A DNA stretch of 64,000 nt, from positions 1 to 64,000 of the forward strand of contig MU400708.1 in assembly GCA_022578965.1 (NCBI GenBank), written 5' to 3'. The DNA comes from Xylaria sp. FL1777 (taxonomy: Eukaryota; Ascomycota; Sordariomycetes; Xylariales; Xylariaceae). A model generated the notes under the pieces. That model had not been told where the DNA came from. It worked only from the letters and a program-made list of their open reading frames with translations, and ran no database searches. This document shows, piece by piece, positions 1 to 11,200 of this stretch (the stretch's first letter is position 1; every line of letters begins with the position of its first letter). The translations under genes and the position numbers were made by a program.

Positions 1-1260
1 ATTAAAATATATTAAAAAATAGTTTAAATTAAACTTAATATAGTTTTTGTTTTTTTTTTAAGCTTTTAGTAAATTAAAAAAAGTAGCAATAGTATGTTTT
101 TTATTTTTTTTTAAAGCTAAAAAAACAAATTTTTTATAATAAAAAGCAAGTTAAATTAAAGTTAAAAATAGCAATATAATAACTATGTTGCTTTATTTAA
201 ACAAGTTATTTTTTTTTGCTTTTAATATAACTTAAATCTAAAGATTAATTTTATTAAAAGCTATTATTAAAAAAAACACTTTTTAAGTAAAAAATACAAA
301 CTTGCTTAGTGCTAAAAAGTAAACAAAATTTAAGTAAAGTTTTATTATAAAGCATTATAGCTTAGCTAAAACAACTTGTTTAAAAATAAAATTTATTTTT
401 ATAAATTAAAATAAAAATATTGTTTATTGTTTAAAAGTTTAAAATAGCTAAAAAACCTTAGTATAGCTAAAAAATAATATAGTTTTTAATAATTGCTAAA
501 GCAAAGTTTTGTTTATATAAAAAAAAGTTAAAAGCTGCAGTAAAAATTCTAGTTATGCTAATTATTAAAACTTGCGCTTTATTTAAAATTAATGCTGCTT
601 TTTTTGCTTTAAAAACATAAAAGCTACAGTAAATAAAAGCTGCAGTAAATAAAAGCTGCAGTAAATAAAAGCTGTAGTAAATAAATAAAAGCTACAGTAA
701 ATAAAAGCTGCATTAAAAATCTTAATTATGTTAATTTTTAAAACTTGCGTTTTATTTAGAACTAATGCTGCTTTTTTTTATTACGCGTTATATTTTTACT
801 TTTTAAACTTTTAAATTGTTTATATGTTTTTTTTGTATTTTAAATTGTTTTAAAAATTTAATTTTTTAAATTGTTTTGGAAATTTAATTTTGTGCGTTTA
901 TTTATAGCTAATTAAAGCGCTTAAAATTGCAAAATATATAATTAACCTTTTTTGGAAAAACTAACTGTATTAAGCTACTACGTTTTCCTTTTTTTTTTGT
1001 CTTTAATTTTTTATTCTATTGTTTTACTTTGTTTTACTTATTACAACATTAACGTAAGGTTTTCTTTTTTATTACTTCGTAATGCAGAAAACCTTCGGCC
1101 ATATTAATATATTATTAATTAAATAACTGTTTATAATTAGCTAATTTAACCCCTAATGTTTGCTTATTAAGGCCATTACATATTATAGCTTATTAGCCTT
1201 TAGTACTATGGAAGTAAAGCGGGGTAAAAGCTGGATAGCACTATAAAGGTTTACTTAGGT
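1..1260. other. AT-rich, RIP-like island with no gene
   Basis: This stretch is built almost entirely from A and T, with scattered AGCT and GC dinucleotides, long A and T runs and stops in all frames. That composition is typical of repeats mutated C-to-T by repeat-induced point mutation in filamentous ascomycetes. Composition changes sharply to normal just before the SAPS gene leader at about 1240-1280. No transposase or other coding remnant is readable. The element that was mutated cannot be named. Confidence 0.75.
541..780. repeat. Direct repeat pair flanking a 16-bp tandem array
   Basis: A segment of about 65 bp at 541-608 (TAAAAATTCTAGTTATGCTA, then an ACTTGCGCTTT core) recurs at 713-780 with a few transition-type differences. 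Between the copies lie about six units of an approximately 16-bp motif of the form TAAATAAAAGCTGCAG, some with C/T or G/A changes. The arrangement shows local duplication inside the AT-rich island. The differences are mostly C/T and G/A, as expected if RIP acted on the repeats. Confidence 0.7.
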
Positions 1261-1874
1261 TTCATTACTTTACATCTATCACACGCACGTCCTGTGCACA
1301 CCAGCACTTACACCCGACCTGACTTCTCCCCTCTCCATTTTCTTTTTCTTCCCGTCCTCCTATACTTTTACGCACACTCAACAAAGACGATCCTCAGTGT
1401 CGTTGCTGATGAGACAACATAGAGGATAGAGGATAGAGAGTGCCAGCTGTAACCCGTCCAACAACGCAGCCGCCAACCGTCCACGGTCAACCGTCCACCA
1501 TCCACCATCCACCATCTACCAACCCACCAAACTGGCCGAATAACCTTCATACTTACTTAGTACAAAGCCACCTGTTTTTCATACCTGCCCGTGCCTGTCT
1601 CCCCCGCCGTCTCCCCGCCCGTCTCCCGGCCTGTCTACCCGCCTGCCGAGTTGATAAATACATATTTTCACACAAGCGACCCGGCACAAAACCCCCGCGT
1701 ATGCCGCCGTTCGGACACGACGCTTCTCTCCCGCCCGCTCCCGCGCCGGTCCCGCGCCGGTCCCGCGTATCATTACGCCTATCATCGTCGGCATCCCTCT
1801 CGTCCCGCTCATGCCGGGTTGCTTGTGGCATCGTTTAGCCCCACGCGCGACTTAGCACCACTGCTGCTATCACC
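1261..1874 (+). promoter_or_regulatory. Leader and promoter region of the SAPS gene
   Basis: Normal-composition sequence separates the AT-rich island from the ATG at 1875. It is strongly pyrimidine-rich, with a short array of CCACCATC-like units around 1496-1520 and CCCGCC/GTCTCC runs at 1595-1645. CT-rich tracts of this kind are common upstream of constitutively expressed fungal genes. I see no clear TATA box. ORFs called here are low-complexity reading of the pyrimidine tracts on either strand. Confidence 0.4.
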
Positions 1875-4800
1875 ATGTTTTGGAGGTTTGGCGGTTACGC
1901 CAATATCTCCACCATCGATACTATCCTCGACAAACCCGACTTCCTCCTCGAAGACTTGCTGGACGAGAGTGATCTGATCCAGGAGCTCAAGCAACACAAC
2001 ACGAAGCTTCTTGAGTACCTACGCCAGGACAGCGTTCTCTCCAAGCTACTAGACTATGTCGTCGCCCCCACACTGGAGCCTGTCGAGAACCCCGCCGACG
2101 ACCATCACGACCGCGACGACGATGTCACTAAGAAGGGTAGGTCGCTAGGGTTACCTTTTGGCCGCCCACGCGCGTCGTCGAGAACCACCAGCGACGGCAT
2201 CGACGAGGACGAGGTCGGCAAGAAGCGCAACCGCTATGCTTACGTCGCGGCCGAGGTGTTGTCTTCCGACAACTGGTCCATATACGAGTCCCTAATGGAG
2301 AACCGTGAACTGCTGGCCAACTTCTGGTCCTTCCTAACGCTACCTGCGCCACTCGATCCTCTGCAGGCCAGCTATTTTACCAAGGTTAACGAGTCGCTCT
2401 TCGACAAGAAGACGCACGACATGTTGCATCTGCTCCGGTCTCTCGATGGCGCTGTTCCGAACATGCTACGTCACGTCGATTGCCCCATGATTATGGATCT
2501 CTTGCTCAAGATCATCAGTCTCGAGAGGACCGAGGATGGCCAGGGCATTGTCGAGGTATCCCTCCCACTCCTCCTACCCCTGCTCCCTCGCTCGCCCGTT
2601 TCTGTCTCCCTCTCTATTCTCTACTAATGTGTCTTGTTCTTCGCAGTGGCTCTATACCAAGGATGTCATTCCCGCGCTTCTTTTTTTCCTCGGACCCGAG
2701 CATAGCTGGGCCACACAGACTGCTGCTGGCGACTTCATCAAGGCTATCATCACCGTCTCTGCTAACGCCTCCCAGAACGAGCAGGCTTGCATTGGTCCCA
2801 ATGAGCTGACTCGTCAGCTCGTATCTCGACCATGCGTCGAGAAGATAATCAATTATATGCTCGGTGGTGGAAACCCCCTCACCGTTGGCGTGGGTATCAT
2901 AATCGAGGTCATCCGAAAGAACAATTCCGACTACGACCCTGATGTTGGTGGCGATGCGAACGCTCAGCCGTCCAGTCGTGATCCCATATATCTCGGCACT
3001 CTTCTTCGTTTATTTGCTGAACACGTCCCCGATTTCATGTCGCTAGTTCTTAACGCACCTGCGCAGAAGCAGCGGCTGGATTCTACTTTTGGTGACAAGA
3101 TTGAGCCACTAGGCTTCGATCGATTCAAGACCTGCGAGCTTATGGCTGAACTACTACACTGTAGCAACATGGCGCTTCTCAACGAAGTGGGCTCTGAGCA
3201 GGTCATTGCGCGCCGAGACGAGGAACGATGTCGCTTACGTCTCGTCGGGCGTCTCACTGCCACAAGAGGTGAGGAGACGCACTCGTCTGAGGATTTGACT
3301 ATGCGTTCCCGTCATTCTTCATCTGACGATAATCGCCGGCTGGAGGTGACGAACGCATCCGACGACGACGGTTTCGAGGAGGTAACGCCATCTGGCGAGA
3401 TGACTGAGGACACTTCCCACGAGTTCGTTAAAGCCGAAGATGAAATTCCTGTCGCTACATCCGCATGTTTTCTTGATAAAGATGATGATGAATTTGTCGA
3501 TGAACCTCTCAGTTCGCCCCGCCTCCGTGTCCAGGACGAAAATATAGATAGACATCATTTTGAGATTCCCGAGCTGATGGTCGCTCCTTTGTCACCTAGA
3601 AAATTAGCGGCAAAGGAGTCAGAGTCATCGCTGGCAGAGTTAGGACCGGGGGCCGCATCAGGAGAACATTCGACGGCGACTGGGATAACAATCCGGGCCT
3701 CTACATCTAACGAAGTAGCCTCTACCACTAGAGATGGTAGCTCGGTACCTAACAGCGGCGTTCAGACAGGTGTCATCGAGGTCACACGAGAAGAATTGGC
3801 AAAAGTCACTTCATCCGTAGGAGATGCCGTGACCGCCGAGCCAGCTAAGATCGACCCGGTCCCCATCTCTAAAAATCCCAGTACGAATGTTTCGCAGACC
3901 ACCCAGCTCCCTTCAGCGGCCCAAGACACAGAGACCAACTCCTCACCCAAGGATAACCAACCCCCGGGTGATAGTCAGGCAACCCAATCAGCTGCTCTAA
4001 TAGCTACAGCGGAGCAGCCTGAGCCAGTCGTCGGCGATTTCTTGAAGATGCAGTTTGTCGAAAATAACGTTGTCCCTACCATCTTGGTAATATCCTTTCT
4101 TTATCTCCCATAAACCGAGCCATGACCTAACATGTTGTTTAGTCCTTTTTCTTCCGATATCCTTGGAACAATTTCCTTCACAACGTTGTCTATGACATTG
4201 TGCAACAAGTTTTCAATGGGCCCATGGACCGTGGTTTCAATCCTATGCTCGCCATTTCCCTATTTGAAGCCGCGGATATCACCAACGCCATTATCAATGG
4301 ACAAACATCTAGCGAGAGATCCCAGACGCAGAGCAAGACTCGTATGGGATTCATGGGGCACCTGACTCTAATTGCCGAAGAAGTTGTCAAGTTCACAGAG
4401 CGGAACCCTCCAGAGCTTCTATCCGACCTAGTCCTAGACCGCGTCATGAGCCAGGATTGGATTAACTACGTCGAAGGCGCGCTGGCGGAGACTCGCGAGA
4501 GGGACAATGCTATACTCGGCGGCGTGAGACCAGAAGTTGCGCTAAGTAATAGGCCCCAGATGGGTGGCAATCTCGGCGGCATGGGACTGTCTAGCCTCGG
4601 ACTTGGCGGCGGTCAAGGGGGGGGATCGAATGCTCTTGCCGAGGCTGGCCTGAACGGTGGTGGCAATACGCTAGACATGGCGGATCATGGCAGTGGCAGC
4701 AGTCTCGGTCCTTTTAGCATCAGCTCGGGCCTCCTCTCGGGCTCTGGATTCGGAAGTTCTAGTGATGAGGACGAGGATGAAGCCGAAGAGAACGAAGAAG

Positions 4801-6098
4801 ATGTGAATAACGAGGTTAGTGGCCCCTTTCACCATATCCCCAACACTACGCATAGCGCTGGTCATTCTGCCAAGTAACAGATGGACTGGGTTCAGAGATA
4901 TCAATCCACCCCCCCTACCACGGAATTTGTTGTTTCTTATCATTCCCAAGGTGGGCATTGGATGTAGATTACTTAACAAGGATAGAGGTATAGCCGTTGT
5001 CTATATTCTCTTCCTGTGTTGGTGATCGCAGCTTTACCTACTCATGGTTTTTGCATGTCACTACGCTATGGTGATTGAGTGGTCTTCATCTCTTACCTCC
5101 ACTGCGCACGATTATCTCTAATCTAATTAACCATGGATCGTGGTTAAGCGTAACCTGAATTCATCGTGGTCAAATTGGTGATTAAGATATCGCTGTGAGG
5201 GACCGCACCGCGCCAACGACTTTTTTGTCCCAGCGACTTCTTTTAAGGGCCGTCGGAATTTGGGCTAATGCTGTCATAGTTTCGTGCCTATACAGATCAA
5301 TTAAATGCATCGTCCTCATCCGCTGATCCACCTTCTATCCCTCCGCCACCTCCGCCACCTCCGCCACTGAACATTCCACCTTCCCGCGCTCGGCTGCAGC
5401 TAGCTGCACGACTTGCCATGCACCAGAAGAGTACAACATCGGCTTCGGCGCGATCCACTGACATCGAAGACGATGAAGATTGTGTTGAGGCGAGACAGCG
5501 CCAAGGGACAGACAGAGTTCTGCGCAACCCTTTTGAAGATGACGGTGAAGACGAGGTCGACGAGGACAGTGACGACGGGTTGGGCGAAGATGGAGGGAAC
5601 ACGGACCCTTGGGGTTCGAGGACCTCGCGTGGAGGCTGGTGGCGCAGCACGCTACGAAGCCGGGAGAGGTTCGGAGATGGCCGGGATGATTCCGACTCGG
5701 ATAAAGATGACCAGGCTAGAGCGGCGGAGGGAGAGGAGGACGAGGAGGACGACGACGACGAGTTCGGCGACTTTGCCATACCCGAGACGGACAAGGACAG
5801 CGGCCCAACCAAGGCGAGTGTGATCGTCAAGCCCTTGCCTGTCCACCCCCCGCCTCATAATCATAAGAGCTCCACTTTCACAAGCCTCTGGCCCTTTGGC
5901 TCCAAGGAGAAAGAGAAGCCGAAGAGCGAAGATTCAGCCGTGACGGCTGAGTCTGCGAGCGAGGCAGCTCACGATCACGGTCACGACCCCGACCCCGACC
6001 CCGATCACGATCACGATCACACAAGGATTAGAACAACACACGAGGCGACGCGGCGGATGAGCATCGAGGACCCCGACGAAGACGAGGTGGTCGTCTAG
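1875..6098 (+). CDS. SAPS family protein (Sit4/PP6 phosphatase-associated subunit)
   Basis: Homologue of yeast SAP155/SAP190 and fission yeast Ekc1, which bind the Sit4/PP6-type catalytic phosphatase and act in nutrient (TOR) signalling and cell-cycle progression. My model has five exons: 1875-2555, 2647-4086, 4143-4814, 4882-4951 and 5296-6098, giving 1221 aa. All four introns are GT-AG and keep the frame. The N-terminus MFWRFGGYANISTIDTIL and the exon 3 start SFFFRYPWNNFLHNVVYDIV are hallmark SAPS blocks. The conserved region covers about residues 1-480, is interrupted by an acidic Ser-rich segment encoded at 3290-4010, and resumes at the exon 3 start. The C-terminus has a poly-Pro run, a conserved NIPPSRAR block, long Asp/Glu runs and a His/Asp/Pro repeat. 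Exon 4 is only 70 bp and is followed by a long 344-bp intron; this junction is the least certain part. Confidence 0.93.
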
Positions 6099-7425
6099 GA
6101 ACCGATCACGAACCAGATGACAGATGACCTCGAGCGCTTTGTTTACGTTCGCGGCGTACGCTATGGGCAATGATATGCCAGCATTACGATGATGAGGAAG
6201 GACAGAAGAGTAAAGGGGCTGCATGGTTTGTACTATAGGCATATGTTTGTCTGCCTGTCTCCTGTCTTGTCGCTTGTTATTGTTATGGCTGGACAACAAC
6301 TATGACTACAACGAGCTCGATATGTATACTATGTATCTTTAATATCTTTAATGGAGATACACAGATCTACTATTCAATAGTTCCTTAATGACCATTCTTC
6401 AAGTGATAGTCACAGTTAGGTATTCCAGTACAGTTTATCATTGCTTCAACCCTTAACAATGCTAGCTCTGTTATCTTTCTTTCAACCCACCTTTGCCTAT
6501 CCCTCTTTTTTGCTATGTGTATTTTTTTTTGGAAAAGTTAAACATGATAAGACTGAATTATTGTAATTTTGTGACCTCTTATGCAAGCTGTGTACCGAAA
6601 GAAGGATGGGATAGCGTAAATAAACAATGGTGGTGCAGCTGTTAGCTCACGTTAGATAGACGGGCCGCACCTTAGTATACTATCATTATTACCTTAGGCC
6701 GTTTCCTATTCTTCAGCGCTTTACATAGCGTAAAGGTACATACTACATAAATTACTTGCTTGTTTACTTCTTATGTACCTTAGAGCTATATGAGCTCTCT
6801 GACGTGTTATATGTGAAACGCCCTAATCTAGAAGTTCTAGTTGCTTTGTGATCGGTACATCAAACGGTCCAATCAGGTCTTTGCTTTTGCCTTTGCTCTC
6901 TACAGCAACAATCCCAAGGTTCAGGAAATTTTTGTATAGATACCTAGGCAATCTTCAACTATCGACTACTAAATAATACCAAATTTTTCTTTCTCTTTGT
7001 TTTACCAGTAGCTTGTTAAACTAGATATGATGGATGACAACCAGTCGACAACTTGCTTTGCCTCGGCACTTGAGGTGTTTCATCATCGGTGATCACTGCT
7101 GCGCCTCATGTTTCGAACCATGGTTATTAATTACCTACCTACCTAGGTACTGTGTACTGACCTACAGTACATTGTACACTACCTAGGTACCTACCTAATA
7201 CTCCCTTGCAAAGAGACGTCTCGTTGGTCCGCTCGGGCGGCCTTGGCTATACCTGGCTTTGCCTAGTGCAGTCAGCATACGGCATGGCGCCTATTGTCGG
7301 GTCTGTGTCCCGGGTGGCTCAAGCAGTACCTATGTACGTGTACCTATTTGTAGGTAATGATGCCCTTTACGACCCTCCTCTTCGTCCACTGTGTAGTACC
7401 GGCAGAGTAGGTACACGTACCTGAG

Positions 7426-7465
7426 GCGTGACCTGGACGTGACCTGGGCGTGACCTGGGCGTGCG
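7426..7465. repeat. 11-bp tandem repeat, about 3.6 units
   Basis: The unit (G/A)CGTGACCTGG occurs at 7426-7436, 7437-7447 and 7448-7458 and is followed by a partial GCGTGCG. It lies about 430-465 bp upstream of the NRPS-like start codon. A tandem array of near-identical GC-rich units in a promoter could be a multimeric transcription-factor site. No named factor is assigned. Confidence 0.7.
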
Positions 7466-7692
7466 TTGCGTTGGTGCATGTTGGACGGTAGGAAAGGGCC
7501 CTCTCACCATGATACCTACATACCACTCTTACTAAGTATTCATCTTCCTCTCCATCCTCGTGTTTATATTCTGTCTCGAGCTGCATGAATGACTCTGTCG
7601 TTCGCTCGTCAGCTCCCCCACCTTTTATTCCCCCCTTGTTGCTTTCCTCTTCCTCGCTCGACACCCGGCCCACGCAATCTCTCGTAAGCGAC

Positions 7693-7723
7693 ACCGGCCG
7701 TGCAGGTCCAGGACCGGCCGTGC
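7693..7723. repeat. Paired ACCGGCCGTGC direct repeats
   Basis: The 11-mer ACCGGCCGTGC occurs at 7693-7703 and exactly again at 7713-7723, 20 bp apart. Each contains the palindrome CCGGCCGG-like core CGGCCG. CGG half-sites are the usual targets of fungal Zn2Cys6 regulators, so a role in controlling the NRPS-like gene 170 bp downstream is possible, but this is inference. Confidence 0.45.
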
Positions 7724-7872
7724 TGGGAGTGGGAGGAGTCCGTCAGCTTGACGCATCCGTGTATTACCTGCCTTGATATGCTGTGTGCTGTAGGGGCCAC
7801 CGAGTAGACCACCTTAGATGTGAAGTATGCCAACCTTTGGCAGATCATTTGGCAGAGTCTATTGACGTGCTG

Positions 7873-7880
7873 TATATAAA
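7873..7880 (+). promoter_or_regulatory. TATA box of the NRPS-like gene
   Basis: TATATAAA lies only 12 bp before the ATG at 7892. That is too close for the usual TATA-to-start distance if translation begins at 7892. Either transcription uses another element, or translation starts downstream. The next in-frame ATG is near 8621, still upstream of the first recognisable domain. Confidence 0.35.
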
Positions 7881-7891
7881 GCCCCGTCAAT

Positions 7892-8183
7892 ATGGCCAGC
7901 TCAGGATGGTCTGCTTTACCAACCTTACCCCGACTTGATACTTCCTCCTATCCGCCTCGCGATGGCTCCCGGCGACACGAAGGGGGGCGGGAGATCAAAT
8001 CAGCCCAAGAAGTTGGGCAGGTGCCTCGTAAACCCAGTAGCTTTCTCACGTCTGCCGGAAATTCTCCGTCGGCAACGAAGGCAGATAGAGGAAGCACTCC
8101 AGACTTATTCAGGTCTGTCGCTGATGCTCTTGGCGTCGATACGAACGAGCTACCACAGCCCTTTTACGGCATACCCTGGGCCC

Positions 8184-8221
<38 letters not shown>

Positions 8222-11200
8222 AATGGGACTTACGGTGATGAAAAGGCTGGCGGTGGTAGTAAGCACGGCGGAGTCCACGAGACGTCACCGACCTTCATAC
8301 GCCGTCAACCAACCGCAATTCCCGCACGCCATGATCATAACGACTCTGCTACCTCCGTATCGCCTTTCTCGCAGCCATACCATACAGCGACATACGGATA
8401 TGAACCTGCCTCTGTCGAAACTACCGAACCTTTGGATAGCCTCCCTGTCAAATCTTCCACCGATCCATATGGTGATATATCCGGCCCAAATGAATTAATC
8501 ATAGAGTCCGCTTGGAAACCTGCGACAACCAAGGACGTCATAGTAGGCCGCAACTCTCGTGCTGGACCTTCTAGGCCTGGAGAAGAGAGGAATGCTAACG
8601 CGTTTGTCGAGCGAGAGAGCATGACGCCTCTGAGTCCATTTCCACCTTCGGGTTACCATAAACTTTCATCGCTTGTCAGTCCACTAGAACCAGGCTCTCC
8701 GGAGAGTAGCGTCAAAAGTCCGAGACACCAGGGATCTATATACAGCAGCCCCCCGGTCATACCGCCCAAGGCTTCACGTAGGCTACGTAATGATGTTGAA
8801 CAAACCCTGTTGTCGGATAGTGGTGTATCTAGAGCTATTGTGGTAAAGCCCAAAGCTGGGCTCTTCGAGGGACATCTCGTCGCGTTTCTTACCTTGTCAG
8901 ATGGGGGCCCTAGTGGTTCGGACTATAGCACGAATGGCGACGACGAGATCAAACTACAGAATGCATACTATACCAGAAATCTGCCCTCAATTCGAAGGGC
9001 CGTTGAATCACAGGTTTCACCTGAATATGTTCCAAGTGTCTGGATAGCCTTGGAGAAGATGCCCCTGGATGGCGGGGGCCAAATTCATCGCAGGAAACTA
9101 CAGACATGGATACAAAACGCTAATGACGATTTATATCGGCGCATCATGTCTATCGAGTCTAAGGGAGAATTGAGGAAGCCGTCAACGACTTGGGAAAGGC
9201 GGCTTTCCAGGGCTGTGAGCAAAGTACTTCGCGTCGAGCAGGACGATATAGGCATGAATTTGTCCTTTACTAATCTCGGGGGAGATTCCCACGCAGCAGA
9301 GGAACTCGCTGTGCGCTTTCAGTCGCAAGGTATCTCAATCGAAGCTCAGGATGTCATGAAGGCTTCGAGCTTGACCGAGCTGGCTGCGCTCGCTAAACCT
9401 GAGGAGGCGCCCTCCGATGAGCCGGAGGAATCCGTAACTGAGATGTTTGACCTATCCCCTATGCAGCATCTCTATTTCCAGACACGCATGGGTAGGGACA
9501 CGGCGCGAAGAAAATCCAGCGACGGCGATTATCGGTTTAACCAAAGCATACTTTTGCGGGTTAAGCAAAGCATCGGTGTGGAGGACTTACGAGCCGCCAT
9601 AGAGGCTGCTGTAGGTCATCATAAGATGCTGCGAACCCGTTTTCACTTTGCCAACGGGTCCTGGTGGCAGTCGGTCGAACCAGCCATCTCAACGTCTTAC
9701 CAGTTCGCCCACCATCTTATTGGCACAAACGCAGAGCTCGAATCTGTTGCCACTGCTGCTCAGTTTGCCATTAACATCGAGAATGGGCCCGTCTTTGCAG
9801 CTCACCACTTCCATACCAACGACGGCTATCAACTTCTCTACTTAGTCGCTCACCACCTTGTTGTAGATCTAAAATCATTTCAAGTCATTGCCAATGACCT
9901 AGAGAGATTACTCACCGACGGTCATCTACTCTCGAGAGACTCTCTCACATTCAAAGAATGGACCTTACACCAAAAGCATCGTGTTCAGACAACAACTGAT
10001 TGTATAGGGCTTCCGTTTGAGCTCCCGGCACGCAATTGGGAATACTGGGGCGTCAAGGATACTCTCAATACGTATGGGAGCACGGTCGCCTTCGGATTTA
10101 CATTGGAATCTGAGGTAACATCCGTGCTGGAAGCGGCGAACAAGGAACTCAAGACCGACTCTTGCGATATCTTCATGTCGGCTCTCCTACTCTCGTTCGC
10201 GCAAACGTTTCGAGATCGATCCGCACCAATTCTCTGGAATCAAGAGCACGAGCGAGCTGCACTGGATCCTAATCGTGATATTTCTGCTACCGTGGGTTGG
10301 TTTACTTACCTATTCCCCCTCGTCGTCAACTTGTCTCCAACAGACGACGTCTTTTCCATTTCGAGCCGCGTCAAAGATGCGCGCCGGGCCGCTGCGAAAA
10401 CCAGTCTCTCACACTTCACAGCAAATCTCATTGATGCCCCATCAGCAGAGTCATTTGCATTTTCTCACTGTCCCCTTGAGCTCATTTTCACGTACGCAGG
10501 TACGTTAGGACATCTGAAAAGTCAAAATGCAGTCTTTGAAGAGCTTGATATTCCCGGCAAGACGATAGGTTCTGATACTGCAGACGTCGGTCAGTCAGTC
10601 GGCCGAATCGCTATTTTCGAAGTATCTGTTTGGATGGAAGAGGGCGAGGCAAAGCTTAAATTCTTACACCATCGCGATTCGAAGCATCGAGAACAGATAC
10701 AGACATGGATCCGCAACTATGAACGAATCCTGCGTCAATCCATCAGCAGGCTGAAGGACTATGCACCGGGACTTTCCATGTCAGATGTTCCCTATCTAGG
10801 CGTTACCCCGGAAGGCCTGAATCAACTCAACCGAGACATCCTGCCTCGGCTGAATCTAAATACCAGTAACATCGAAGACGTCTTTCCCGCCACTGGGTGC
10901 CAGCAATGCATCCTGGTTCACCAGACGTTATTACCAGGTAGTTCGCTCGCTCAAGTGACGTATGAATTGAACACTGTCGGAAATGCTCTCGACACATCCC
11001 GTATCTGTAGTGCTTGGTACCAAGTTACACAACAACATCCTTATATGCGAACCTTATTCTCACCTAGCGTTCTAAAAGAGGGTCTCTACGACCAGATCAT
11101 CCTGCGTAACCATTCGCCTAATATGTTATTTATCGAGAGCGGAGAGATTGAGAGTCCGATGGCAGCTATTGGAAATGTACCGCCTTTGCACCTCAAAGAA

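Larger units (their letters stand above)
6099..7891. other. Intergenic region between SAPS and NRPS-like genes
   Basis: No gene is supported here. The first 500 bp is probably the SAPS 3' region. The interval 7130-7200 is dense in TACCTAGGTA-type palindromes. Two short direct-repeat groups and a TATA box lie in the last 500 bp and probably belong to the NRPS-like promoter. Short ORFs at 7206-7776 on either strand have no recognisable family features and overlap each other. Confidence 0.6.

Noticed and set aside
1440..1977. Overlapping ORFs on both strands before the SAPS gene
   Set aside because: They are low-complexity Pro/Arg readings of pyrimidine tracts and overlap the SAPS leader and first exon.
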